Both the position numbers and the translations under genes were made by a program. 8,934 bases of DNA from an uncultured Collinsella sp. GTDB lineage: Bacteria > Actinomycetota > Coriobacteriia > Coriobacteriales > Coriobacteriaceae. Shown piece by piece: positions 1 through 7,015 of this stretch. The DNA lies in contig URNQ01000060.1 of assembly GCA_900549245.1 (NCBI GenBank), forward strand, positions 1 to 8,934, in the 5' to 3' direction. How positions within the stretch are numbered: position 1 is the stretch's first letter; the number at the start of each line of letters is the position of its first letter. Below the pieces are notes generated by a model that saw only the letters and a program-made list of their open reading frames with translations, was not told the origin of the DNA and made no database searches.

Positions 1-44
1 GGGGCCATTGTGGCTCTTGACAGCGGATTGGGTCATATGAGCGA

Positions 45-144
45 GCGGGCACCAGAGCGAACAAATTGGCATGAAAAGAGGACGGCATAGACCTTCTGGT
101 CATGCCGTCCTCTTTGAATGACAAGTTGTCGCTCTGGTGCCCGC
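45..144. repeat. ~100-nt imperfect palindrome (long hairpin)
   Basis: Two nested inverted repeats form one long hairpin. The outer arms at 45-64 and 126-144 match over 19 bp with a single extra base. The inner arms at 75-88 and 102-115 match perfectly over 14 bp (AAAGAGGACGGCAT and its complement), and 90-93 pairs with 98-101 around a TTCT loop at 94-97. The bases between outer and inner arms also match partly (about 6 of 10). Both strands carry a short T-run after the inner stem (TTT on plus, TTTT on minus), so the inner part could terminate transcription from either side, including from a gene beyond the left edge. The outer arms are not needed for a terminator, so this may instead be a small dispersed palindromic element. 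Confidence 0.75.
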
Positions 145-157
145 GCAGCGTCGAGCA

Positions 158-185
158 GTTGCGGCGTTTGGTAAAACGCCGCAAC
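158..185 (-). terminator. Perfect 12-bp hairpin just after the lipoprotein stop
   Basis: Arms at 158-169 (GTTGCGGCGTTT) and 174-185 are exact complements around a 4-nt loop. The hairpin begins 3 nt beyond the lipoprotein stop codon on the minus strand. No T-run follows on either strand, so it is either a U-less terminator or a 3'-end stabilising structure. The palindrome at 45-144 lies further downstream and could be the actual terminator. Confidence 0.5.
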
Positions 186-188
186 AAA

Positions 189-746
189 CTAGCTCAGCAT
201 TGCATCCATCATCTCGGAGTTGACGGAGTCATCGGCAGACCACTCGCCGTCGTCGTTGCAGGGGTACTTGAAGATAACCGTGGTCTTCCTGGGCTCGGTT
301 GCCTTGGTCACATCGACCATAACCTGACCTGCCATCTTGTACAGCTCGTCATCGGAAGGAACCGTATCAAGCGCGGCGACCTTCTCCTGATACTGGGTGG
401 AGAAGTCCTCGACGATCTTGTTCATGGACTTGCAGGTGATGGAGACCTCGGCGGTCGCGACACCCTTGTCCTCGTCGACCGTCACGTCGCCGATCTTGTA
501 GTCAAAGCCCTCGAGATAGGTCTTGGCGTACTCCTTGGGATCGATACCCAGCTGCTCGAACTCGTCGCCCGAAGCCTCCTCCAGACCAGAGAGGAAGTCG
601 TCGCCACCGTTCTTGACCTCGTCAAACTGCGTCGTAAGATCCTCGGTGATGAGCTCCTCAACCGAAGGACCTCCACAGCCGGAAAGCACGACCACGCATG
701 CAACCAAGACGGCCATGAGGGGCGCAAGCAGCAGCTTCTTTTCCAT
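189..746 (-). CDS. Predicted secreted lipoprotein of unknown function
   Basis: A 185-aa protein that I do not recognise as a named family. Residues 1-24 form a bacterial lipoprotein signal: a KK-containing start, a hydrophobic stretch (5-22) and a lipobox LSGC with the lipidated cysteine at 24. The mature part is acidic and probably alpha/beta, with two cysteines (105 and 163) that could form a disulfide outside the cell. It would be anchored to the outer face of the membrane. The start at 746 is chosen because the signal peptide begins there and a good Shine-Dalgarno (GGGAGGAAC) lies just upstream; the longer open frame reaching 956 would bury the signal and run into the neighbour's terminator. 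It appears to be a single-gene unit with a candidate promoter at 812-841 and hairpins downstream. The order of confidence is: lipoprotein (high), role (unknown). Confidence 0.9.
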   Translation of the reverse strand: MEKKLLLAPLMAVLVACVVVLSGCGGPSVEELITEDLTTQFDEVKNGGDDFLSGLEEASGDEFEQLGIDPKEYAKTYLEGFDYKIGDVTVDEDKGVATAEVSITCKSMNKIVEDFSTQYQEKVAALDTVPSDDELYKMAGQVMVDVTKATEPRKTTVIFKYPCNDDGEWSADDSVNSEMMDAMLS

Positions 747-811
747 GTTGTTCCTCCCAATGAGCGGCACCGCGCTTCCCAGACGCGGCGCACGTTGTAA
801 TAAGTAAGCCC

Positions 812-841
812 ATACTATCCACTTATGAACATCCTCGGCAA
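812..841 (-). promoter_or_regulatory. Candidate promoter of the lipoprotein gene
   Basis: On the minus strand TTGCCG (-35, 836-841) and TAGTAT (-10, 812-817) are separated by 18 nt, about 65 nt upstream of the lipoprotein start. Each hexamer is only a partial match to the sigma-70 consensus, so this is a suggestion. Confidence 0.35.
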
Positions 842-927
842 CGCGAAGGCGCGGTCGGTTCGTTTTAGCGTCCGAACGGTTTGCAAGCCCGCCCAACGTG
901 CAATAAAACGCTTCCCCGCGATGCAAT

Positions 928-957
928 AAAAAAAGGTGGCCGGAAAACCCGACCACC
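928..957 (-). terminator. Rho-independent terminator of the EIIA gene
   Basis: Read on the minus strand, GGTGGTCGG (957-949) pairs with CCGGCCACC (943-935) with one G-T pair, around a 5-nt loop. It is followed directly by seven T residues (934-928). It begins 26 nt beyond the EIIA stop codon and insulates the lipoprotein gene from read-through. Confidence 0.9.
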
Positions 958-983
958 CTTGCACATCCTTTGGATGCCGCAGT

Positions 984-1520
984 TTACTTGCGGACGACCT
1001 TAACGATGGCGTCACCGGCGGCGACAGCGGAGTCGGCCTCGACGGCGAGTTCGACATCGGCAAACTCGGCGGTGTTGGACACGGCCACCACGACGCAGTC
1101 CTTGTAACCGGCAGCGGCGATCTTGGCGCGGTCGATCTTGAGCATGGGCTGGCCAGCCTTTACGACGTCGTCGGCCTTGACGAAGCCCTCGAAGCCATCG
1201 CCGTTCATGTTGACGGTATCGACGCCAACATGCACCAGAACCTCGATGCCGCTATCGGACTGCAGACCCACGGCGTGGCCCATGGTGACGGTCACCTTGC
1301 CGTCGCAGGGAGCGTAGACCAGATCGTCCTCGGGCCACACGGCGCAGCCCTTGCCCAGGACCTCGCCGCCAAAGACGGGATCGGGCACGTCGGCCATCTT
1401 GATGACCTTGCCCTTGACGGGCGAGCACAGCACGTCGGCGCCGGCAGAAGCAGAGATGGAGGACGGAGCAGCGGCAGTCGCGGGCTCAGCCTTCTTCTTG
1501 AACATGTCAAACAGACCCAT
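984..1520 (-). CDS. crr: PTS glucose-type EIIA component (EIIA-Glc, Crr-like)
   Basis: A 178-aa single-domain EIIA of the glucose/sucrose PTS family. It accepts phosphate from HPr and passes it to an EIIB domain of a sugar permease in the membrane; in many bacteria it also serves in regulation. The first 28 residues are a short lysine- and alanine-rich tail, then the EIIA beta-barrel runs to the end. The family motif VHVGVDTV is present with the phospho-accepting histidine at 97, and the assisting histidine lies at 82 (in GHAVG), as in E. coli EIIA-Glc (H90 and H75). Length is normal for a free EIIA. The start has a strong Shine-Dalgarno (AAGAGGAG). It has its own promoter (1570-1598) and terminator (928-957), so it is transcribed independently. 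No EIIB or EIIC is encoded in the window; its partner permease must lie elsewhere. Confidence 0.95.
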   Translation of the reverse strand: MGLFDMFKKKAEPATAAAPSSISASAGADVLCSPVKGKVIKMADVPDPVFGGEVLGKGCAVWPEDDLVYAPCDGKVTVTMGHAVGLQSDSGIEVLVHVGVDTVNMNGDGFEGFVKADDVVKAGQPMLKIDRAKIAAAGYKDCVVVAVSNTAEFADVELAVEADSAVAAGDAIVKVVRK

Positions 1521-1569
1521 ACGTTTTCTCCTCTTGATTAAGCGCAACGTTGTGCGCATGCCTATGGTG

Positions 1570-1598
1570 ATTATAGTGCCAAATGGTTCAAATGCTAA
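1570..1598 (-). promoter_or_regulatory. Promoter of the EIIA-Glc gene
   Basis: On the minus strand TTAGCA (-35, 1593-1598) and a perfect TATAAT (-10, 1570-1575) are separated by 17 nt. This lies about 50 nt upstream of the EIIA start and about 60 nt past the end of the upstream bgl gene. It is the best promoter match in the window and suggests strong, probably constitutive, sigma-70-type expression. Confidence 0.7.
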
Positions 1599-1660
1599 GG
1601 TGGGGACTCGAATCGCGAGCCCATCCCAACGCTTTTCCCCGGTGGCACTCATATTGTCGA

Positions 1661-3109
1661 TTAATCCAGGCCCTCGGCACCGTTGGACTTGATGATCTTC
1701 TGGTAGGCGTAGAAGCTGTCCTTGCGGCGGCGCTCGTAGGTACCGGTGCCGTCGTCGTACTTATCGACGTGGATGAAGCCATAGCGCTTGCGCATCTCGC
1801 CGGTGCCGGCGGACACCAGGTCGATGGGGCCCCGCCAGGTGTAGGCGATCAGGTCGACGCCGTCGGCAATGGCCTCGCCCATGGCCTTGATGTGGCTCTG
1901 CAAGTAGGCGATGCGGTACGGGTCGTGGATGGAACCGTCCTCCTCGACCTCATCGTAGGCGCCCATGCCATTCTCGACCACCATCAGCGGAATCTCGTAG
2001 CGGGCGTAAATCTCGTTGAGGGCGATGCGCAGACCCAGCGGATCGATCTGCCAGCCCCAGTCGGTGGACTCCAGATAGGGATTCTTGCCGCCAAAGGTCA
2101 TGTTGCCCTCGGTCATCTCGTGATCCCTGTGGGTGCCCACGGTGCCGGACATGTAGTAGCTAAAGGTGTAGAAATCGACCTTGCCGTCGGCGATATCCTG
2201 CAGGTCACCGTCCTCCATCACAAGCTCGACATCGTTCTCGGCCCAGAAGCGCTTGGCATAGAACGGATACTTGCCGCGCACCTGCACGTCGGAGCAGTAC
2301 CAGTTCATGGTATTCATCTCCTGCTGCGTGGCGAACACGTCGGCCGGATCGCACGTGGCGGCATAGGAGAGGATGAAGCAGTCCATGTTGCCCATCTTAA
2401 ACTGCGGATAGTGCTCGTGGGCATAGCGCACGACGCGGCCGCTGGCGACAAACTGGTGATGCAGGGCCTGCATACGGGCCTGCGGCGTGGTGTGGACCGC
2501 CGAAGCCGGGCCCTCAAAGCCCTGAATCATGCTGGTCTCAAAGAGGTTGCCCATGTCCCGAGTGCCGCAGTTGATCTCGTTGAAGGTGAGCCAGAACTTG
2601 ACCTTGTCCTGATAGCGGTCGAAGACGGTCTGGCAGTACTTCTCAAAGAAGCCGATGAGCTCGCGGCTCGCCCAGCCGTTGTATTTCTCGACCAGGTGAT
2701 AGGGCATCTCGTAGTGCGACAGGGTCACGAGTGGCTCGATATTGTGAGCGCGCAGGCAGTCGAAGACGCGGTCGTAAAAGGCGAGGCCGGCCTCGTTGGG
2801 CTCGGCGTCGTCGCCGTTGGGGAAGATGCGGCTCCAAGAGATGGACATGCGGAACATGTTGAAGCCCATCTCGGCGAACAGCGCGATGTCCTCCTCGTAG
2901 TGATGGTAGAAATCGATGCCGTCATGATTGGGGTAGAAGCGGTTGGGGTCGATGTCGATCGTAATCTGGCGCGGTTCCTTGTAGCTGCCGCCCAAGAAGT
3001 GGTCGTCGACCGACGGACCGCGGCCGTCCACGTTCCAAGCGCCCTCAAACTGATTGGCGGCGGTAGCGCCACCCCAATAGAAACCCTCGGGGAACTTGAT
3101 GTTTGCCAT
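1661..3109 (-). CDS. 6-phospho-beta-glucosidase, glycoside hydrolase family 1
   Basis: A 482-aa cytoplasmic GH1 enzyme that would hydrolyse phospho-beta-glucosides (for example cellobiose 6-phosphate or aryl-beta-glucoside 6-phosphates) imported by the PTS, releasing glucose 6-phosphate. The N-terminal GH1 signature (FYWGGATAANQFEGAW) is at 10-25. The acid/base glutamate is E178 in TFNE (175-178), and the nucleophile is E379 in VVENG. The phosphate-recognition set typical of the 6-phospho subgroup is present: S433, K441 and Y443 in LVSAGTGEMRKRYGF. Length is normal and the gene looks intact. The start at 3109 is preferred over an ATG six bases upstream because the Shine-Dalgarno AAAGGAG (3122-3116) sits directly against that upstream ATG and at proper spacing from 3109. 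It follows the AraC gene on the same strand after 172 nt, which contains a repeat element and possible operator repeats. The exact sugar cannot be told from sequence. Confidence 0.94.
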   Translation of the reverse strand: MANIKFPEGFYWGGATAANQFEGAWNVDGRGPSVDDHFLGGSYKEPRQITIDIDPNRFYPNHDGIDFYHHYEEDIALFAEMGFNMFRMSISWSRIFPNGDDAEPNEAGLAFYDRVFDCLRAHNIEPLVTLSHYEMPYHLVEKYNGWASRELIGFFEKYCQTVFDRYQDKVKFWLTFNEINCGTRDMGNLFETSMIQGFEGPASAVHTTPQARMQALHHQFVASGRVVRYAHEHYPQFKMGNMDCFILSYAATCDPADVFATQQEMNTMNWYCSDVQVRGKYPFYAKRFWAENDVELVMEDGDLQDIADGKVDFYTFSYYMSGTVGTHRDHEMTEGNMTFGGKNPYLESTDWGWQIDPLGLRIALNEIYARYEIPLMVVENGMGAYDEVEEDGSIHDPYRIAYLQSHIKAMGEAIADGVDLIAYTWRGPIDLVSAGTGEMRKRYGFIHVDKYDDGTGTYERRRKDSFYAYQKIIKSNGAEGLD

Positions 3110-3186
3110 GAGCATCTCCTTTGCATCGCGGTTCGATAAGCCGAGTATCGCCCACGTGCGGGACGCGCGGCTCCGCGCACGCCGAA

Positions 3187-3247
3187 CCCGACACTTCTTT
3201 TCGCAGCGGCACCCCGCCGCCACCCCGCCCCTGACACTTCCTGACAC
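3187..3247. promoter_or_regulatory. Three copies of CCYGACAC upstream of bgl (possible operator)
   Basis: The octamer CCYGACAC (GTGTCRGG on the minus strand) occurs at 3187-3194, 3230-3237 and 3240-3247, all in the same orientation. The last two are exactly 10 bp apart, one helical turn. They lie between the AraC stop codon and the bgl start. AraC-family proteins often bind direct repeats, so these may be sites for the adjacent regulator. I see no convincing -35/-10 pair for bgl itself. Binding is inferred only. Confidence 0.3.
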
Positions 3248-3277
3248 CTGCCAAAAAGGGACAGGTTTATTTTGGTC
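3247..3277 (-). repeat. Repeat element copy B, 3' end of the AraC gene
   Basis: Read on the minus strand this ~31-bp element has the core CCAAAATAAACCTGTCCC followed by TTTTTGGCAGG, and begins 4 nt beyond the AraC stop codon. It matches copy A (6961-6993) at nearly every position from CCAAAATAA onwards. In this copy the arms CCAAAA and TTTTGG could form only a weak 6-bp stem, so termination here is uncertain. It separates araC from bgl. Confidence 0.75.
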
Positions 3278-3281
3278 TGTT

Positions 3282-4289
3282 TTATCTGGGCAAACGCTGG
3301 CGATACGCCGCCGGTGTGCAGCCATAGCGCTCGGCAAACTTTTTGTAGAAGAAGCTCATGTTGGCGTAGCCGACCTCGCGCGCCGCGGCTTCCGCAGTGG
3401 AGCCGGCGTCGAGCAGTGTTGCCGCGCGTGTTAGGCGACTCTCCTGCACGAGCTGCATAAACGTGCGTCCCGTCTGCCGTTTGAGCAGCGCGCTTGCGTA
3501 GTTGGGACTCAGATGGAGGTGGCGAGCTACGTCCTCGAGCGTACAATCGCAGGCATGACGCTCGATGTAGCCCACGGCGGCCGCGACCTGCGCCGAGGGA
3601 AGTGCAGGTTTGCCCGCTTGCAGCAGTGCGGCCTCATAGCTTTGCATCAGCTCAACCAACAGCAACTCAAACAGCTTCGACACGATCTGGGGACTCGCAG
3701 CCGTCGGCTCAAGAAGCTCGCACAGCATCTCCTGCATATATCGGCGCACGCGACGGCTGTTGCCCGTGCGGAAATGTACATGACCGCGGTGGTCGGTTTC
3801 GTCATTGAGGGCATTAATGAGGAACTGCGAGACAGTGCTTGACGGCGAGAGGCTCTGCTCTAGGCTGCGGTGCAACATCGGCCGCGAGATGACGATGCTC
3901 AGCATAATGTCATGCTCGCCGAGCTCGCCCACGGCATGTGGACAGGCCGCGTCGAGCAAGAGCACCTCGTTTTGAGCAAGCGTAAGCTGTTCGCCGTTGA
4001 CGACCTGCGGCGCGTGCCCGCGATAGACATAGCTGATTTCGACATAATCGTGCACATGCTCCGGTACAGGGTTGAAGCGCGAGTTGCGCACGATTGATAG
4101 GCCCTCGGGCATGCCTTCTTGGTGCAAAGCTCGCGTCGGGTCACCGATTTTATGGATATGTTTTTCACCGATATTCTGTTGATGACCCCAGCCGAACGCA
4201 TCATTCCAGTCATAACGGGCGCCCGCGTGGTAAGCACGCTCACTGTCGGTCAGCTCGAGCAGAAGGCTGTCTAAACGTGCAAGATCCAT
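3282..4289 (-). CDS. AraC-family transcriptional regulator with cupin sensor
   Basis: A 335-aa transcription factor. Residues about 65-150 form the cupin-like sugar-sensing domain (PEHVHDYVEISYVYRG, then a conserved PHAVG near 117-121). Residues about 234-332 are the two-helix-turn-helix AraC DNA-binding domain, with the first recognition region near 251-270 and the conserved second segment near 300-330 (AAREVGYANMSFFYKKFAE, then the P-x-x-YR ending). The first 60 residues are a less conserved extension. The gene is divergent from the large glycoside hydrolase (116 nt between starts) and upstream of bgl on the same strand, so it most likely controls one or both. The ATG at 4289 has no clear Shine-Dalgarno, so the start is less certain; the next in-frame Met is residue 60, which would remove most of the pre-cupin region. 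The inducer is unknown. Confidence 0.92.
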   Translation of the reverse strand: MDLARLDSLLLELTDSERAYHAGARYDWNDAFGWGHQQNIGEKHIHKIGDPTRALHQEGMPEGLSIVRNSRFNPVPEHVHDYVEISYVYRGHAPQVVNGEQLTLAQNEVLLLDAACPHAVGELGEHDIMLSIVISRPMLHRSLEQSLSPSSTVSQFLINALNDETDHRGHVHFRTGNSRRVRRYMQEMLCELLEPTAASPQIVSKLFELLLVELMQSYEAALLQAGKPALPSAQVAAAVGYIERHACDCTLEDVARHLHLSPNYASALLKRQTGRTFMQLVQESRLTRAATLLDAGSTAEAAAREVGYANMSFFYKKFAERYGCTPAAYRQRLPR

Positions 4290-4335
4290 GGCATCACAAT
4301 CGTTGATTCGGTCATATTCTGCTGTGGTTTTGATA

Positions 4336-4364
4336 TTAGCAGGACGGCACGCTCGGCGTACTCT
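4336..4364 (+). promoter_or_regulatory. Candidate promoter of the large glycoside hydrolase gene
   Basis: TTAGCA (4336-4341) and TACTCT (4359-4364) are 17 nt apart, 42 nt upstream of the start codon. The -35 is identical to that of the EIIA promoter, but the -10 is poor (3 of 6), as expected for a promoter needing an activator such as the divergent AraC protein. No convincing promoter for the AraC gene is visible in the 116-nt divergent region. Confidence 0.3.
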
Positions 4365-4405
4365 GACTTCAATCGATTTAAAAGGTTGGTTTTAGAGGAG
4401 TGGAT

Positions 4406-6973
4406 ATGGCGGCATACGACAACCATGTGCTTCCGTTCTTGTGGCTCAAGGGCGAGGCGCACGAGACGATTACCGAATACTTGGAGCAGATCGCCGGTGC
4501 GGACATCCGCGAAGTCTGCCTCGAATCGCGCACGCATCCCGAGTTTTGTCGCGATGGTTGGTGGTCCGACTTGCGGTTTATCATCGGCGAGTGCAAGCGC
4601 TTGGGGTTGAAGATCTGGCTGCTCGACGACGCCCATTTCCCCACGGGCTATGCCAACGGCGCGCTTGCGGGCGAGAACGTCAACCCCGCGCTTAGGAAGA
4701 CCGTGCTCAAACATCGCACGGTTACGGTCGTCGGTCCCCAGCCGTCCACGGTCATTAAGCTCGGCAATCTTATGGATCCCACGGAGCGCTTTGTGGGCGC
4801 GGCGACTTTCGACGCCGCCGGCGCACCGCTCAATCTTGAGCTCTCCGTTGAGCAGGCCGACGGCACCCCCGCCCGCCTGCGTTTTGACGCCCCCGACGGC
4901 ATCGCCACCGTCGAGCTCTACGTCACCAGCCAAAAAACCGGCTTTCGCGATGAGTACATCAATATGGTCGACGCCGATTCGTGCCGTGTGCTGATCGACG
5001 CCGTCTACGAGCCCACGTTTGCGCATCTGGGCGACGAGTTCGGCCGCACCATCCTGGGCTTCTTTACCGATGAGCCCGGCTTTATGAACGAAAAGGGCAC
5101 GGCTCTCGACGATGCTTCTACCAGCAGCCTTATCGGACGCGGCGATATGGCACTGCCCTGGTCGGACGAGCTTGCCAGCCGTTTGCACGAGGCGTTGGGC
5201 GCGAGCTGGCTCACCAAGCTACACGGCCTTTGGACACGCGAGGCAGATGGCGCCCGAGTCCGTCACGCCTACATGGACATTGCCACGCAACTCTACCGCA
5301 CCTGCTTTGACGAGCAGATCGGCGACTGGTGCCGTGAGCACGGCGTCATGCACATCGGGCATGTGATTGAGGACAAAAGTTGCCACACGCGCCTGGGCCA
5401 GGGCGCCGGGCACTACTTCCGCGCGGTCGCCGGACAAGATATGGCGGGCATCGACGTTGTCATCAACCAGCTTGCCCCCGGCGTCGACCACGGGCGCTAC
5501 AGCTACTTCCATGGCGCGTGGAACATGGAGTTCTTTACCTACGCACTTGCCAAGCTGGGCTCTTCGGCCGCGCGTCTCGACCCAAAAAAGCAGGGGCGCT
5601 GCATGGCCGAGGTCTTCGGCGCCTTCGGTTGGCACGAGGGCCTGCGCGAGATGAAATGGATTGCCGACCACATGCTCGTCCGCGGTATTAACTGGTTTAC
5701 GCCGCACGCATTTAGCATGGCGCCCTTCCCCGATTGGGACTGTCCGCCGCACTTTTACGCACACGGCAACAATCCCCAATGGCCGCACTTTGGCCAGCTC
5801 ATGAGTTATATGAACCGTACGGCAACGCTGCTTTCGGGAGGCAGTGCCGCGCGTCCCGTCGCCATCCTGTACCACGCCGATGCCGAGTGGGCCGGCAGCG
5901 CCATGCCTATCGAGCGCGTGGCTGCCGAGCTCACGCGTGCGCAGATCGACTTTGATTTTGTGCCCGCCGAGGCTTTTGAGGATGAGGACCGTTACGAGGT
6001 TTCGATTGTCGACGGGGTATTGGTCGTTAACAGCTGCTGCTACCAGGCGTTTGTTATGCCAGGAGCTTCATTTATTGGCTCGGCGACGGCGCAGGCCGTA
6101 AGGCGCATGATGGCGGCGGGCGTCATGGTTCTCGCCGTCGATGAAGTGCCTGGTGCGTTTTACGACGCGGATGGCGTGGTTGAACTGGGTGAACTTGCAG
6201 CGACTCCGCTTGCCGATATGGCGGGCGTGCTGGCGAGCGTTGGGCTGCAGACGGTTGCCACCGACACGCCCCAGCCCTGGCTGCGCGCGCTTCGCTACGA
6301 GCACGCTGGCGAAACCCACGTCATGCTGGTCAACGAGCACCCGCACGAGCGCATCGACTGCACAGTTAAACTCGCGCAGGGCGAGCGACTTTGCGGCACG
6401 CGCCTCGACCTGTTGAATGGCACCGATCCCGTTGCGTTTGACGGAACGCTTGAGCTCGCACCCTTCGAGAGCTGCCTCGTTGCTTTGGAGACGGAAGGCG
6501 AGCTTGAGTCCAGGGACGGCGCGGACATGGGCTCGAGCGATGCGCTCGCCCTCGACATCAACGGCCCTTGGACCGTCGCCCCCTCCCCTGCCGGCGGCGG
6601 AACCTTTGGCGCCCCGCAGGAACTCGAGCACTTGTGCGATCTCACCGCCGAGCGATTCCCCGATGCATGCGGGACGTTCCGCTACCGCACGTTATTCGAG
6701 CTCGCGAACGACCTTGCCGATGCCACAATCGACCTGGGAGATGTCTACGAAGTCGCGACACTTACGCTCGATGGACACCCACTCGGCACACGCATCTGTC
6801 CGCCCTATCGCTTTGCCATCAACCAGCTTGCTGCCGGCACGCACGAACTCACCGTCGACGTCATCAACACGCTCGATCATGCGATTCCCGACATCTTCGC
6901 CCTCACCGAACCCATTGCCCCGAGCGGCATCCTCGGTCCCGTTACCCTTTGCGGGCAAAACCTGCCAAAATAA
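4406..6973 (+). CDS. Cytoplasmic glycoside hydrolase, GH106-like with C-terminal jelly roll
   Basis: An 855-aa enzyme with no signal peptide, so it should act in the cytoplasm. Residues 1 to about 440 look like a TIM-barrel catalytic domain of the GH106-like (alpha-L-rhamnosidase-like) superfamily. Likely family landmarks are GFFTDEPGF (E223), MHIGHVIED (315-323), GQDMAGIDVV (343-352) and AEVFGAFGW (E402); E223 and E402 are my candidate catalytic acids. Residues about 480-620 resemble a beta-galactosidase-trimerisation-type alpha/beta domain. Residues about 715-850 form a GH2-like jelly roll ending SGILGPVTL. The start at 4406 is chosen because the GTG at 4400 lies inside the Shine-Dalgarno AGAGGAG (4394-4400), which is 5 nt from this ATG. 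The last three codons and the stop lie inside repeat element copy A. RpiR follows after 42 nt, so the two may be co-transcribed. Family-level call fair; substrate unknown; alpha-L-rhamnosidase activity is a guess. Confidence 0.85.
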   Translation: MAAYDNHVLPFLWLKGEAHETITEYLEQIAGADIREVCLESRTHPEFCRDGWWSDLRFIIGECKRLGLKIWLLDDAHFPTGYANGALAGENVNPALRKTVLKHRTVTVVGPQPSTVIKLGNLMDPTERFVGAATFDAAGAPLNLELSVEQADGTPARLRFDAPDGIATVELYVTSQKTGFRDEYINMVDADSCRVLIDAVYEPTFAHLGDEFGRTILGFFTDEPGFMNEKGTALDDASTSSLIGRGDMALPWSDELASRLHEALGASWLTKLHGLWTREADGARVRHAYMDIATQLYRTCFDEQIGDWCREHGVMHIGHVIEDKSCHTRLGQGAGHYFRAVAGQDMAGIDVVINQLAPGVDHGRYSYFHGAWNMEFFTYALAKLGSSAARLDPKKQGRCMAEVFGAFGWHEGLREMKWIADHMLVRGINWFTPHAFSMAPFPDWDCPPHFYAHGNNPQWPHFGQLMSYMNRTATLLSGGSAARPVAILYHADAEWAGSAMPIERVAAELTRAQIDFDFVPAEAFEDEDRYEVSIVDGVLVVNSCCYQAFVMPGASFIGSATAQAVRRMMAAGVMVLAVDEVPGAFYDADGVVELGELAATPLADMAGVLASVGLQTVATDTPQPWLRALRYEHAGETHVMLVNEHPHERIDCTVKLAQGERLCGTRLDLLNGTDPVAFDGTLELAPFESCLVALETEGELESRDGADMGSSDALALDINGPWTVAPSPAGGGTFGAPQELEHLCDLTAERFPDACGTFRYRTLFELANDLADATIDLGDVYEVATLTLDGHPLGTRICPPYRFAINQLAAGTHELTVDVINTLDHAIPDIFALTEPIAPSGILGPVTLCGQNLPK

Positions 6974-6993
6974 GCCTGTCCTTTTTTGGCAGG
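6961..6993 (+). repeat. Repeat element copy A, hairpin overlapping a gene end
   Basis: Arms CCTGCCAAAA (6961-6970) and TTTTGGCAGG (6984-6993) are perfect 10-bp complements around a loop carrying TAAGCCTGTCC. The T-run is mostly within the stem and more T's follow (TTTGTTG), so it could act as a leaky terminator or attenuator between the glycoside hydrolase and rpiR. The element supplies the final codons (CTG CCA AAA) and the TAA stop (6971-6973) of the upstream gene. It is the counterpart of copy B at 3247-3277. Confidence 0.8.
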
Positions 6994-7015
6994 TTTGTTG
7001 AGTGTGGGAGTTCGC

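Noticed and set aside
102..800. Long plus-strand open frame opposite the lipoprotein gene.
   Set aside because: It is the antisense shadow of a gene with a clear signal peptide, ribosome binding site and terminator, and its own start falls in the palindrome.
1584..1640. tRNA-like bases (GGTTCAAAT at 1585 and GGACTCGAATC at about 1606).
   Set aside because: The T-stem does not pair, and no acceptor stem, anticodon arm or D-arm can be formed on either strand.
1583..3139. A 518-aa plus-strand open frame opposite the 6-phospho-beta-glucosidase.
   Set aside because: The minus strand encodes an intact GH1 enzyme with all catalytic residues; the plus-strand product is a repetitive Val/Leu/His-rich shadow typical of GC-rich antisense frames.
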